Source of the DNA: JARKQH01 sp964631605
Lineage (GTDB): Bacteria > Verrucomicrobiota > Verrucomicrobiia > Limisphaerales > UBA8199
NCBI GenBank assembly: GCA_964631605.1
Contig: CAZVYG010000046.1
Coordinates: forward strand, 1-40,439
Reading direction: 5' to 3'
Length of the DNA stretch: 40,439 bases
Shown here: piece by piece, positions 1 to 10,000 of the stretch
How the letters are laid out: each line of letters starts with the position of its first letter
How positions within the stretch are numbered: position 1 is the stretch's first letter
Program-made: the position numbers and the translations under genes
The notes under the pieces: generated by a model
What the model saw: the letters and a program-made list of their open reading frames with translations, nothing else
Database searches by the model: none
Told to the model about the DNA's origin: nothing

Positions 1-1
1 G

Positions 2-220
2 ACTATCGAAGACGCTGAGACCGGAGAACTCCTCGAAATGGATACCCACCGCGCGGCGGTGCGGGAGGCTTACGCGCGCATTAATGCCGAGCGGCTTGCC
101 GAACTGGACCGCGCGCTCCGGCGCGCGGGGGTGGAGACCTTGAGCTTTAGCACCGTGGAACCATTCGCCCCCACGCTGCAGAACTTCTTCGAGACCCGGC
201 GCGGAAGGAGGCGGGGTTGA
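2..220 (+). CDS. DUF58 domain protein, C-terminal end only
   Basis: Only the last 72 codons are present; the gene begins before the window. The reading frame is open from base 2, and the residues seen (an IEDAETGELLEMDT stretch, then an RxAVREAYARINAERLAEL helix and a final VETLSFSTVEPFAPTLQNFF) match the end of DUF58 family proteins, where an acidic 'D.ETGE' strand precedes the terminal helices. In bacteria with Bat (Bacteroides aerotolerance-type) operons this protein usually follows a MoxR AAA ATPase and precedes VWA proteins, which is the order seen downstream. The stop codon overlaps the start of the next gene, so translation is probably coupled. Its molecular role is not established; it is usually a cytoplasmic partner of the MoxR/VWA module. 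The identification rests on a short piece plus context. Confidence 0.75.
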   Translation, partial: TIEDAETGELLEMDTHRAAVREAYARINAERLAELDRALRRAGVETLSFSTVEPFAPTLQNFFETRRGRRRG

Positions 221-912
221 AAGGCGGCTTGCTCAAGCGCAACTCACGCTGTCTGCTGCTCCCCTGCCGAGGCACCGGTGCCATATTGGGAGCCATTGCG
301 TTCCTCATCACCTTGGTGCTGGCGGCCTGGCGGCAGGCCAGCCAGGCAGCATCCTTGTCCCCCACCGGTGCGGCCGAGGACGAAATCCCCCCTCTGAAAC
401 CGCCTTGGGAAGAGATTCCGCCCGGGTTTTGGGAGCAGCATGGGACGGCTGTGGTTGTCTCGGCGGTTCTGCTGCTCGCCGCGGCAGCCGTTCTCGTTGC
501 GTGGTGGCGGCGGCCACGGCCGGTCGAAATCCCGCCGCCGGAAAGCATTGCTCGTCAGGAGCTCGAACCCCTGCGGGACAAGCCCGAAACCGGGATGCTG
601 CTGAGCCGGGTGTCTTCGGCGCTGCGCCACTATGTGCGCGACGCCTTCCGCCTGGGTGCGGGCGAATGGACCACCACCGAGCTGGCGCGCGCCCTGGAGC
701 AAAGCCCGGAGGCGGGCCCGGAGCTCGGGCCGAAAGTCATAGACCTGCTCCGGCGCTGTGACGAGCGCAAGTTCGCTCCCGCCCCCCAAGGCCCGCCGCT
801 GAACGCGGCTGCCCAGGCGTTGGAGTTGATCGCCGCCACCGAGGCGCGCCGGGCGGAACTGGCCCGTGCGGCGGCCGCCACCGAGGGCTCAAAGCCCGCC
901 ACTACGCCATGA
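217..912 (+). CDS. DUF4381-like membrane protein of the Bat operon
   Basis: Predicted 231-residue membrane protein with a hydrophobic segment near residues 23-38, a proline-rich linker, a second clear membrane helix near residues 75-96, and a soluble cytoplasmic tail. The tail pattern (SSALRHYVRDAF, then a TTTELARAL helix and an LLRRCDERKFAP motif) resembles the C-terminal part of DUF4381-type proteins, which sit between the DUF58 gene and the VWA genes in Bat operons. The start is a TTG overlapping the upstream stop as TTGA, and the stop overlaps the next start as ATGA; a second in-frame TTG lies five codons later. The role is unknown beyond association with the MoxR/VWA complex. Family assignment is moderate, because it leans on gene order as well as residues. 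Confidence 0.75.
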   Translation: MKGGLLKRNSRCLLLPCRGTGAILGAIAFLITLVLAAWRQASQAASLSPTGAAEDEIPPLKPPWEEIPPGFWEQHGTAVVVSAVLLLAAAAVLVAWWRRPRPVEIPPPESIARQELEPLRDKPETGMLLSRVSSALRHYVRDAFRLGAGEWTTTELARALEQSPEAGPELGPKVIDLLRRCDERKFAPAPQGPPLNAAAQALELIAATEARRAELARAAAATEGSKPATTP

Positions 913-1949
913 GCGGCAACTTCGAGTTCCAATACCCGTGGATTCTGGCGCTGTTGGCGCTCTTGCCGGTGTATGCCTTCCTGCATGGACGCGCGGGAAA
1001 ACTTGCCGCCCTGCGCTTCCCCAGCGCCGAAATCGCCCGCGCGGCTGGTGCCGCCGCTCGCGCCGCCGCCGGCCGGTTCTTGCTGTTCCTCCGAATTCTG
1101 ACGGTCGGCCTGTGCATCTTCGCGCTGGCAGGCCCGCGATTTGCCAATGACCACACTGAAACCGAGGCCAGCGGCGTTGACATCATGCTCGTGGTGGATT
1201 TGTCGTGGTCCATGATGGCCCTCGACATGGGCGCGCCCCACGAGCGCGTGTCGCGCTTTGACGTCGCCTCCGAGGTCCTTGAGGATTTCATTCGCAAACG
1301 GCCCAATGACCGCCTCGGTCTGATCGTCTTCTCCGCCGTTCCCTACCTGGCCAGTCCCCTGACGCTCAACCACGAGTGGCTCATCGAAAACTTGCGCCGG
1401 CTGCACGTCGGCCTGATCCGCGATCTGGGCACCGCGATTGGCGATGCCGCCGCAGCCGGCGCCAAGCGGCTCAAGGACCTCAGGGACAGCAAGAGCCGCA
1501 TCATGATCCTCCTCACCGACGGAGATAACAACAAAGGTGAAATTGATCCCATCCCCGCCGCCCAGCTCGCGGCCGCGCTCGGTGTCAAAGTTTACACCAT
1601 CGGCATCGGTATCGAACAACCGACCGAACTGCCCGCCTTCGACCCGAACACCGGCAAGCTGGTCCTGGATCCCCAGGGCAATCTCAGCTTCGGCATGATG
1701 CTGCAACCGGCCAATTACAGTGTGCTGGCCCGGATGTCCGCGCTGTCCAACGGCAAGTTTTATCGCGCCACCAACCGCCGGGAGCTGCAGCGGATTTATA
1801 ACGAGATTGACCAACTCGAAAAATCCGAGGTGAAGTTGCGCCGGTTCACCACCTACCGGCCACTGTTCCAGTGGTTTCTGCTGGCCGGCTTGGGCCTGTT
1901 GACCCTCGAACTGGTTCTGGCCAATACCCGGTTAAGGAGGGTGCCTTGA
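909..1949 (+). CDS. batA: BatA-like VWA domain membrane protein
   Basis: 346-residue protein with membrane helices at the N-terminus (about 10-27 and 57-75), a von Willebrand factor A domain (about 90-310) and a C-terminal membrane helix (about 320-338). The metal-ion-dependent adhesion site is intact: D97-L-S99-W-S101, then a GTAIGDA segment and LLTDGDNN. An N-terminal 'FQYPWILALLALLP' with a helix before the VWA domain is typical of BatA. Family knowledge: BatA and BatB are inner-membrane VWA proteins working with MoxR ATPases in envelope integrity or stress tolerance; the exact reaction is unknown. ATG is chosen because it overlaps the upstream stop (ATGA). The next gene starts on the last base of this stop codon. 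Confidence 0.88.
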   Translation: MSGNFEFQYPWILALLALLPVYAFLHGRAGKLAALRFPSAEIARAAGAAARAAAGRFLLFLRILTVGLCIFALAGPRFANDHTETEASGVDIMLVVDLSWSMMALDMGAPHERVSRFDVASEVLEDFIRKRPNDRLGLIVFSAVPYLASPLTLNHEWLIENLRRLHVGLIRDLGTAIGDAAAAGAKRLKDLRDSKSRIMILLTDGDNNKGEIDPIPAAQLAAALGVKVYTIGIGIEQPTELPAFDPNTGKLVLDPQGNLSFGMMLQPANYSVLARMSALSNGKFYRATNRRELQRIYNEIDQLEKSEVKLRRFTTYRPLFQWFLLAGLGLLTLELVLANTRLRRVP

Positions 1950-2971
1950 TGGACTGGTCGCATCCCCATTTCGCCGAACCCGCGTGGCTCTGGCTCGCCG
2001 TTGTGGGTCCCTTGCTCCTCTTCGCCTTGCAACGTTATTCCGCCTGGGCCCGCCAGCGCCAGTTGGCTCAACTGGCCGCCCCGCAGTTCGTGGAAACACT
2101 CACCCGTTCCTACAGCCCCCTCCGGCGCGCGCTGAAGAATGGCATGCAGTTGCTCGCCGTGGCCGGAATCGGGCTGGCCCTCGCCCGTCCGCAATGGGGC
2201 CAGGAGGAACTCGCCGGCCAAGTGCTCGGCCGCGATACCCTCTTTCTGCTGGATTGCTCCCGCAGCATGCTCGCCACCGACGTCACCCCCAACCGCCTCC
2301 AGCGCGCCAAGTTTGCCATCCAGGATTTTGTCCAGCGCCAGGGCCGCGGCCGCGTCGGCCTCGTCGCCTTCGCCGGCCAGGCCTTTCTCCAATGTCCCCT
2401 GACTTACGACTACGGCGCGTTCCTCGATGCTCTAAATGCGATGGATGAAAAAACCATCCCCATCCTCGGCACCGACATTGGCCGGGCCCTGGACGAAGGC
2501 TTTCGCGCGCTTGACAAGGATCGTCCCGAGAAGGTCCTGATTGTCCTCACCGACGGCGAAGACCTCGAGAAAGGCGGCGTGCGCATCGCCGAACAACTCG
2601 CCCGACAAGGGGTGGTCGCGTTCACCATCGGCGTCGGCACGCCGGCCGGCTCGGAAATCCAGTTGCTCAATGAGCAGGGCCGCGTCGAACTCCTGCGCGA
2701 CAGCAGGGGCGAGGTCGTGCGCAGCCGCCTGGACGAAAAAACCTTGCGTGAAATCGCGCTGGCCACGAAAGGCGCCTACTTCCCGCTGGGACCGCTGGGC
2801 GAAGGTCTCGCGCGCGTGCAACTGGCCCTGGAAGAGCTCGGCAACGGCGCCGGCGCCGGGCCGGGCCGAAAACTCGGCATTGACCGGTTTCATTATCCCG
2901 TCGCGGCCGTCCTCCTCCTGCTGGCCGCGGAGTCCCTGTTGGGCACCCGGCGGAAAACCACCCCGCAATAA
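1949..2971 (+). CDS. batB: BatB-like VWA domain membrane protein
   Basis: 340-residue paralogue of the preceding protein: membrane helices near 13-28 and 62-78, a VWA domain about 94-290, and a C-terminal membrane helix near 316-332. The metal site reads D102-C-S104-R-S106, with LTDGEDLE downstream; the loop TDIGRALDEGF supplies the middle part. The start is the ATG at 1949, preceded by a full AAGGAGG ribosome site at 1934-1940 with 8-base spacing, so a longer reading back to 1871 is not needed. It is the last plus-strand gene of the cluster: 15 bases later a convergent gene ends. No TPR-containing BatC/BatD gene follows, so the operon ends with the two VWA genes. Function is inferred from the family. 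Confidence 0.88.
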   Translation: MDWSHPHFAEPAWLWLAVVGPLLLFALQRYSAWARQRQLAQLAAPQFVETLTRSYSPLRRALKNGMQLLAVAGIGLALARPQWGQEELAGQVLGRDTLFLLDCSRSMLATDVTPNRLQRAKFAIQDFVQRQGRGRVGLVAFAGQAFLQCPLTYDYGAFLDALNAMDEKTIPILGTDIGRALDEGFRALDKDRPEKVLIVLTDGEDLEKGGVRIAEQLARQGVVAFTIGVGTPAGSEIQLLNEQGRVELLRDSRGEVVRSRLDEKTLREIALATKGAYFPLGPLGEGLARVQLALEELGNGAGAGPGRKLGIDRFHYPVAAVLLLLAAESLLGTRRKTTPQ

Positions 2972-2986
2972 GACAACCCGCCTGGC

Positions 2987-5032
2987 TCAAGGCAGTCGCC
3001 TGACGCGAAAGAAGTTCGCCGGCGCGGTGTCATTGGTGCTGAAGGTATATGACGTGCCGGTCGCGAGCAGGCCGTCGGCACAAACCTGCCATAAATTCAG
3101 GTCTTCCGACTGCTCGACGCGGTATGTCTGACCCGGCACCGATTCCCAGCTCAACTTCAAACCCTGGCCGTCCCGCGACACCTCCGTCAGCCGGAATGGC
3201 TGGTTGTAGGGGTTGATGAAGACCACTTGCACCGGCAGATGGTCGGAAGCCGTCGCGCTGTCCGACGCCAGGAGCGGCGGCGGAGGATTGGGAAGCAGGT
3301 CGGTGCGAAAGACCTGGCTGCTGAACAGGTTCGAAAAAAGCAACCCATTGGGCAGCACATAGTCAAAACGCACGTTCAGTGTGGCTTGAATGGACAACGT
3401 GAAATCCGCCCCCGTAAACGGGTTCACCGGCGTCGTGAGCCGGAGGCCGGTTGGCGAACTCACCAGCGTTTGAACCGGCTGCCGGCTCTCATACCGGCTG
3501 GTCTCCGGCCGGAACACATCTTCGTTCAAATCCCCGGCCAGCAGGCACGGGCGCAGGCCGTTGGTTGGCAGGTAAACCGTCACGAGAAAATTTGAAATGG
3601 CCGCCGCCTCCGCTCCCCGCTTGTTCGCGTCGCTTTGCGGACTCGAGGTCGTCGCCTTCAAATGGGTCACAAACACGTCCAGTTCGCGCGCGAAGCCTGG
3701 CACCGCCACCCGCGCCTGGAAGAGATCGCGCGTGAAGAAACCGTTGAACCCAAACGGCTGCAGGCTCGTGCCGTCCAGCCACGACTTTGAGAAAACGATC
3801 GGGTGGCGGCTGGCCACGACGCTGCGAATGTAGCCGTCCGTGCCGGAGTTCGTCGCCAGATAATAGCCCGGCAGGAAAGCGGTGACGAAGTTCGTCATCT
3901 CCCAGGTGTAGTTCGACGGAATCTCATTAAAGGCGATGACGTCCGGGTGGAGATAGGCCAACTGCCGTCCAATGGCCCGCACCTGGGTCGAGTTCGTGCT
4001 CCAATCGCTGACGCCATTGCCCTTTACATTGTAAACGACCACGGAGACCAAGTCCGCCGCCGGTGCGGGCGCGGGATTCACCGTGAGCACCGCCGGCTGG
4101 CTGCTCACCGCCCCTCCCGCGTTGGCGGCGCGCAAGACGTATGTGCCTGCCTGATTGGTCGTCACCCCGCTGAGGGTCAGCGCGGAATTCGTCGCCCCAG
4201 GCAGGTCCACTCCCTCAAAACGCCACTGGTAGAATAAAGGTTCGGCGCCCGTGGCCAGGCCGGTCAAGGTGACGGTGCCGCCCTCATCCACCACCTGGCT
4301 GAGGGGCTGGAGACTGAATACCGGCGGCGGAATGGGAGCCGCAAGCACGTCGCTAAAGTTTGTGCCGACACGCAAGTCGTCAATCACGGGCGCCCCAATT
4401 CCATTGGCCTGCCGCAACGCATAGGCTGCCGCCGTAAAGCCCGAGCCGTTGGCCGGGGTGGCCACCAAAGCGTCGCCCTCCACCAACGGATCTATCCACA
4501 GCGACGCGACCGAAGTGCTCAACGACAGCCGCGTCACGACCACGTAGCTCCGGTCTGGCGCCAAGTCCAGCGGATAGATCACCTCCGCCGCCGTCCCGCT
4601 GACCGATGACAAACCCAGGCGATACGTGCCGGGACTGGCCCCATTGGTCGTCGCCCATACGCGCGCCCGGAAAGTCGTTCCCGCATCCTTGAAGTGCGCG
4701 AAATACCCTCCGGCGCTCCCCGTCGGCAGCGCGGTCATGCGCAGCCGAAAGGCGGCGTACAGCGGCTCGGACAGCGTTGCGGACGTATGCGGTGCGCCGT
4801 CCAGGAGGCGGTTGACATCCTCGGATAAGGTTTGGTTCAGAACGGCTGCCCCATTGGCCACCAAGACCTCGCCAGTCACCGACCCACTATGATGCGTCCA
4901 CAAGCCGCCGCTCACCGTCACCAAGGGTCCGGCGGGGCAGTCGAACGATTCCGAAAGCAACAAATCCGCCCCGGCCGGCGCGGCGTTCCACACCAGCCCC
5001 GCGGCAACAGCAAGGCACAACAGATTTCTCAA
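2987..5032 (-). CDS. Secreted endonuclease/exonuclease/phosphatase-fold protein with Ig-like domain
   Basis: About 681 residues from the TTG chosen here. That start gives a clean signal peptide (MRNLLCLAVAAGLVWNAAPAGA before DLL). An in-frame ATG at 5083 would add 17 residues, but a TATAAT box lies inside that extension. Order of domains: a LamG-like N-terminal region (about 25-230), an immunoglobulin-like domain (about 238-318, with EGGTVTLT and AGTYVLRAANAGG), an EEP-superfamily domain (about 325-610) and a C-terminal beta module. EEP residues visible include E in AFNEIP, H in VTHLKATT, D and N in LAGDLNED, and the final SDHLPV. The fold covers DNases, phosphodiesterases and phosphatases; the substrate cannot be told, but export suggests extracellular nucleic acid or phosphate scavenging. 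The tail (TYRVEQSEDLNLW ... FFRV) recurs in two other secreted proteins here. Confidence 0.85.
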   Translation of the reverse strand: MRNLLCLAVAAGLVWNAAPAGADLLLSESFDCPAGPLVTVSGGLWTHHSGSVTGEVLVANGAAVLNQTLSEDVNRLLDGAPHTSATLSEPLYAAFRLRMTALPTGSAGGYFAHFKDAGTTFRARVWATTNGASPGTYRLGLSSVSGTAAEVIYPLDLAPDRSYVVVTRLSLSTSVASLWIDPLVEGDALVATPANGSGFTAAAYALRQANGIGAPVIDDLRVGTNFSDVLAAPIPPPVFSLQPLSQVVDEGGTVTLTGLATGAEPLFYQWRFEGVDLPGATNSALTLSGVTTNQAGTYVLRAANAGGAVSSQPAVLTVNPAPAPAADLVSVVVYNVKGNGVSDWSTNSTQVRAIGRQLAYLHPDVIAFNEIPSNYTWEMTNFVTAFLPGYYLATNSGTDGYIRSVVASRHPIVFSKSWLDGTSLQPFGFNGFFTRDLFQARVAVPGFARELDVFVTHLKATTSSPQSDANKRGAEAAAISNFLVTVYLPTNGLRPCLLAGDLNEDVFRPETSRYESRQPVQTLVSSPTGLRLTTPVNPFTGADFTLSIQATLNVRFDYVLPNGLLFSNLFSSQVFRTDLLPNPPPPLLASDSATASDHLPVQVVFINPYNQPFRLTEVSRDGQGLKLSWESVPGQTYRVEQSEDLNLWQVCADGLLATGTSYTFSTNDTAPANFFRVRRLP

Positions 5033-5069
5033 GCGATAACCTAAAAGTCGTCTCTGACGATCGAAAATT

Positions 5070-5100
5070 ATTATATGCCACATCCGGGCTGCGGAGTAAA
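5070..5100 (-). promoter_or_regulatory. Possible sigma70-type promoter upstream of the EEP-protein gene
   Basis: Read on the minus strand, a perfect TATAAT (5070-5075) is preceded at 19 bases by TTTACT (5095-5100). The -10 box stands out in this G+C-rich DNA, but the -35 match is weak and the spacing long. If used, transcription would begin near 5063, below the ATG at 5083 and above the TTG at 5032. Confidence 0.3.
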
Positions 5101-5329
5101 AGGCTAACTCGCTTCAAACTCGCTTCAAAAACACCCCTCGAAACGGGCCAACCCCGACTGGCCGGGTGGAATTCGCAAGGCCCAACAACCACATGTTACC
5201 CCTATTGCGGCCCAATGGGCCTTTTCGCCCTTCGAATGGTTGGATGTCTGTGGAGGTTTTCTTAAGAAGTTCTTGAAAATTTCTCGTTTGCATTCCGGCA
5301 AGGAACCGGCCATGATGATACTCCCAGGT

Positions 5330-5407
5330 CGGGGCGTAGCGTAGCCTGGCTAGCGCGCTTGTTTCGGGTACAAGAGGTCGTGAGTTCGAATCTCACCGCC
5401 CCGACCA
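5330..5407 (+). tRNA. tRNA-Pro, anticodon CGG
   Basis: The cloverleaf folds cleanly. The 7-bp acceptor stem CGGGGCG pairs with CGCCCCG, with the C1:G72 pair typical of proline tRNAs. After the D arm, the anticodon stem CTTGT/ACAAG carries the loop TTCGGGT, so the anticodon is CGG and reads the proline codon CCG. The T arm is GTGAG-TTCGAAT-CTCAC, the discriminator base is A, and CCA is encoded. The gene is isolated; a T-run follows immediately (ATTTTTCT), which may help end transcription. No strong promoter is obvious upstream. Confidence 0.96.
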
Positions 5408-5541
5408 TTTTTCTCAGGACAGAGGCAAGGAGGCTGGCTGGATTCCTGAACACGGCGCGCAACGCGACCAAACCGACCATTCCCCTGTCTAAAGAAAGTG
5501 CGTTGCGTGACCTGATTTCGGCGCAGTCGTTCGCGCGCCGG

Positions 5542-6783
5542 TTAAAACCTCAGGAAAATCTTTCGTTGGTATAGAAATCGGACGAAGGCCAGCATGATAC
5601 CGACGACCGTGGCGGCCACGAGGAACTCACCCCAGGCGCCGAAAGCCTGCTTGACGGGCCCGCCAACGAATAATTCGGCCATTTTTTCCATGGGCATCAG
5701 GTGGGCGGCAAGGTAGATGGTAATCGCATTGGTGCCGATCCAGACAAACGGCGCGCACCATTTCCGCCACTGCCAAATCTCGACGATTTGGTAAAAGGCT
5801 CCTAGCAGCAGACAGGAATACCCGCCAGCCACCAAGACGAAGGAAGAGGTCCAAATTTTCTTGATGACGGGGAACTGCAGGCCCCAGGTGAAGCCAGCGA
5901 TCACTCCCCCCACTCCCAATCCGATCAGCAGCCACACCTTCTTTTGACCCGGCAACCTGCTGTTCCGCAACAACAGCCCGGCAAACACACCCAGCAGACA
6001 CGTGGCAATCGCGGGAAACGTGCTCAAGATTCCCTCGGGGTCGTACGCCCCATCCCATTTGCGGCCCGGCAAATACTGGAAATCCACCTGCTGCGGCAGA
6101 TTCAAACCATCCTCGAACCGGCCCCGGACAAGGTTGGTTGTGGCCAGGAACAAGGCTCGCGTTTCGGGGCTGCGAGGCGTCAGCCCGGCACGCTTCAACT
6201 GGGCGGTTTGGAGGTTGAAATCACGGATGGGCACAAAGCTGGTGAGCGCCCAGTACCCCACCAAAAGGGAAATGCAAATAATCACCATGCCGCGAAGCTG
6301 GAAGAAGCAGAAGATGACAGCGGCGCAACCATAGCAAATGGCAATGCGCTGCAGCACCCCCATCCAGCGAATCTGGTCAACCCCCTGCGAGATGCCGCCG
6401 TACACCAGCAAACCGCAAACGTAAAGAAAGATGGTTCGGAACACGATTCGCTTCAGGGTTCTGCCCATGCCGTCCCGTTCAAGCATCCGGCTCAGCGAAA
6501 ACACCAGGGAAACCCCCACGATGAAGATGAACAAAGGGAAAATCAGGTCATAAAAAGCGAACCCGGCCCAGGCCTTGTGGGTCACCTGATCCCGGAGAAA
6601 CTTGAAAAAGGGCTGGTCGGGATACGCCTCGTAAAGTCCATGGATGAGGCCCTCCCCGCCGACAATCCAAAACATGTCAAATCCCCGCAACGCATCGAGT
6701 GACATCAGCCGCTTCGGCGCGGCCGGCCCCGGACTCTGAGCTTCTGCCGGGAGCGCCGACGCTTCATGTGATGCTGCTTTCAT
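5542..6783 (-). CDS. Membrane acyltransferase, DUF5009 / heparan-alpha-glucosaminide N-acetyltransferase-like (NagX-like)
   Basis: 413-residue polytopic membrane protein with about ten hydrophobic helices. The N-terminal signature after a short cytoplasmic leader (RLMSLDALRGFDMFWI, then LIFPLFIFIVGVSLVFSL) is the hallmark of the HGSNAT-catalytic/DUF5009 family, whose members move acetyl groups across the membrane onto amino sugars or related glycans; bacterial relatives are called NagX. I chose the ATG at 6783, because a GTG at 6915 would add 44 polar, low-complexity residues before the conserved start, and an AAAGAGA ribosome site lies just upstream of 6783. The gene stands alone, downstream of the repeat-protein gene on the same strand but separated by a likely terminator. 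The specific acceptor sugar is unknown. Confidence 0.85.
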   Translation of the reverse strand: MKAASHEASALPAEAQSPGPAAPKRLMSLDALRGFDMFWIVGGEGLIHGLYEAYPDQPFFKFLRDQVTHKAWAGFAFYDLIFPLFIFIVGVSLVFSLSRMLERDGMGRTLKRIVFRTIFLYVCGLLVYGGISQGVDQIRWMGVLQRIAICYGCAAVIFCFFQLRGMVIICISLLVGYWALTSFVPIRDFNLQTAQLKRAGLTPRSPETRALFLATTNLVRGRFEDGLNLPQQVDFQYLPGRKWDGAYDPEGILSTFPAIATCLLGVFAGLLLRNSRLPGQKKVWLLIGLGVGGVIAGFTWGLQFPVIKKIWTSSFVLVAGGYSCLLLGAFYQIVEIWQWRKWCAPFVWIGTNAITIYLAAHLMPMEKMAELFVGGPVKQAFGAWGEFLVAATVVGIMLAFVRFLYQRKIFLRF

Positions 6784-7045
6784 AATCTCTTTCGCGCGGG
6801 CCCGCCCGGCCCGCCAACTTTCCGGATTGGTTCGTTTTGCCTGTCGGGGACCAGTTCCGTCAACCGGCGCATCGCCCCGGCCGGCACCGAGGCTGAAACT
6901 TTCCGCGTTTTCCACATTCCTTTAGCGGTTAGGGGGCACGGATGTCAAGACACACTCCGACCCTGCGCTGTCAAAGACAGCACGATGACGATGACGCTCA
7001 CGGCTGTCCCAATCGGCAAATACCAGAGAGTCGCAACTCCACAAC

Positions 7046-7083
7046 AAAAAACCGCCCCGCGCCCGGCGTCGCGCCGGCGTTTA
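7046..7083 (-). terminator. Possible intrinsic terminator after the beta-strand-repeat gene
   Basis: On the minus strand, just past the stop codon, a G+C-rich segment with an inverted repeat (CCGGCG ... CGCCGG, three-base loop) leads through a G-rich stretch into six T residues (7046-7051). The T-run is not directly against the strongest stem, so this is a moderate call. Confidence 0.4.
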
Positions 7084-7098
7084 TGGAGAAGCGGCCGG

Positions 7099-10000
7099 TT
7101 AGGGGGCCCGCAACTGGTAGAAGCGGTTGGTAGCTCCGCCGATGCTGTTGGTGAGCTGCCAGCGGCTGCCGACCACCACCGGCTGGCCGTCCACCGGCGG
7201 CCAGGGCGGATGCGGCGCATTCACAAGCTGATTGGTCTGCACAAGCTGCCAGCCCAGCGCGGCGGTGGTCCAATCCAGCACCACCCGGTCCGGGCCGGCG
7301 GGCCGGATGCCCAAAAGCGGCCGGCAACTGCCTCCGCGAACGTCCAAGGTGAAGGTCCCACCGGCCCCCGGCACGTTCTCCTCGACCACCACCTCGAAGC
7401 GCGCCCGGGCAGGCACCCAGAACGAATAACTGCCCGAAAGATGGTTCGACACGGCCCCGCCCAGGTCGCCCAGGTAGCCCGCGCAAAGTGAAGCCGGTTC
7501 GAAGGCCGGGCTGTAGGCCGCGCTGAACAGCGGTTGGTCGGCTGTGAGCGTCACGGTCACGCAGGCGTTGGACTCGCCATTGACAAACGGGATGGTTTGG
7601 TAACGGCGCGCGGGGGCGAGCAGCGCCAGCGGACAGGTCTTGGGCGCGGCGCAACTGCTGGCCGTGCCGCTGCGGATCATCGCGTTGGCGTGGCTGGCGC
7701 TCAGCAGGCTCAGCGTGCCGACAATCGTCCGGTCCGGACAGGATTCGCACAGGCCGCCGCCGTCGGCGCCGGCCAGGCCGCTGGGGAGGGTCAAAGGCAG
7801 GTTGAAGGCGCCGTGGGCGGCGCTCCGCACGGCGAGCAGAAACTGCAGGTCGGTGCCGCGAATCAATCCCGGCAGGGTGCTGAACTGGAACGGCACACGG
7901 TTGGTTGCGACCCCCCCGACCGGCAGATCACCATAGGCAGCCGCCGGGCAGGTCACCAGCACGCCGGGGCTGATGGGGATCAGTTCGGCGCTCAGACCGG
8001 TGATGGCCGTGGAGGATCGGTTCGAGAGCGCCAGGTTCAGTTGGTTGCACTCATTGGGGTCAATGACGCCATTGCCATTGCCGCCGCTGAGTTCCCAACC
8101 GGCCAGGCGCAGGGCGGTGTTGGTGAAGGTCAGCGTGATATCGTTGCCGTCGCCGCCGAGGTAACTGAGGCGGAACGCCAGGCCGTTGGTCGTCAACAGC
8201 GCGCCTTCGGGCAGGCCGGTGAAGGTGCCAACCACAGGACTGGCGCCGAGATTGTTCACGATCGTAAACTGGTCGCCGTCGGTGGGCGGCCGGCTGATGT
8301 CGAGCCACAGCTTGCCGCCGGTCACGTCCACCAACCCCCGGGCATGGACGCGGTCGTGTTGGTCGGAGGCGGGGCCCTGGAGTTCGACCGCCAGCACGCC
8401 GGCGCCTGATTTAATAACGACATTGCTGGCGAACAGGCCGCCGGGACTGGCGCCCGGAGCCAGGATGCCGTAGTTGGTCAGGTGGCCGACGGTGCCGGTG
8501 CCCAGCAAGGTGCCGAAGACGTTCACCTGGACCGCGCTGGCGGGCTGCGCGCCGCTGACCAGCAGGAAGCCTTCCTGAACGGTCGTGAGGCCCGAGTAGG
8601 TGTTGTTGGCGGTCAGCGTGAGCGTCCCGGTGCCGTTCTTGGTCAGGCGGCCGCCGGCGCCGGTGATCAGACCCGAATAGACCGTGGACGCGTTGTTGCC
8701 GCCAGTGCTAAGCCGGCCGGCGCCCAGGGTGATTTGGCCCGAGCCGCTTACTGAACCCACGGACTCGTTGAAGCCTGCCAAGTCGAGCAAGCCGGAGCTG
8801 GCCAGGGTCACCGGCGCGGTCCAATGGATTTGGTCGGCGGCAAGCAGGCGCACCACGTCAGCGCCGCTACCACCGAGGCCGTCGCCGAGGATGAGTTCAC
8901 CCGGGATGCCGCCGTAGAGAGCTGTCTTGCCCAACTCAATCGTGCCGGCGTTCAGCCGGGTCGTACCGGCGTAGGTGTTGGCCGAAGAGCCGCCCAGCCG
9001 CAACGTGCCGGTGCCGGCCTTGATCAAGCCGCCGGGGCCTTGGATGGCGCCGAGCAGGTCCAGCCGCCGCGCACCACTGGCGACGTAAATGTCGCTGTCG
9101 GCGTTGAGCGTAATCGGGCCGGTCCAGACGTTGGTGGCGACGCCGGCCAGCAGCGCGCCATTGCCGGGCATGCCGTAGCCGTTGAGGACCAGGGCTTCGT
9201 TGGTGACGCTGGTGTTGAGGTAAAGGGTGGCCCGGTTGCTGACGATGGTGCCGGCGTTGGTTGAACCGAGGGCCAGCGGGTGGAGCGGGGTGAGAAACCC
9301 CTCGCCCACCAGCGTCAGGCCGGTGTAGGTGTTGGAGCCGAACAAGTCCACCTGGCCTGCGCCCAGTTTCACCAGGTCGCTGCTGCCCACCACCGAGGCG
9401 TGGATGTCCAGAAAGGCGTTGCTGGCCACCGTGAAGCTGCGGCGGGGGTCCCACAAGTCCAGCAGGCCTTCAATGACCGAGGGCGCGTCGGGGTTGCCCA
9501 CCGTCACATCGCCCAGCAGGCGCAGCGTGCCGCCAGCCCCGCTGATCGCCCGGCCGCCGTTGAGCGTGAGCGGGCCGATGGCGTCCAAGTAGCCGTTGAG
9601 GTCCAACAGCGAACCTTGGTTGATGGTGACGGGGGCGTCGTTGGCAATCTGATTGACCGCCAGAAGGCGGGTCGTCGTAGCGTAACCGCCAGGCAGGCCG
9701 AGGACCAATGGCCCGGGGATGGCGCCGTTGGCCACGCCGGTTTTGGCCAGTTCGAGCACCCCGCTTGCAATGACCGTCTGGCCTGAGTATGAATTGCGTT
9801 CACTGCCGGCAAAGCGGATGACGCCGTACGAGATCAGTTCCACCCCTCCGGGACCGCTGATCAGTCCGCGAATCTCGAAGTCCGCGAAATACGGAGTGTA
9901 AAACAGCGCATCACCTTCCAGAACGACCGGGCCGACCCACCGTGACGTTCCAGCGCTGCCGAGTTGAGACCCATAGTGCAGGGTCACGGTTTCATTGGTG

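Noticed and set aside
630..1814. Minus-strand open frame (394 codons) over the Bat operon
   Set aside because: Antisense shadow of the BatA and DUF4381-like genes with no recognisable domain.
5401..5481. Nine-base CCGACCATT at the tRNA end repeated 72 bases downstream, as a possible integration site
   Set aside because: Too short to be significant, and there is no integrase gene or foreign segment between the copies.
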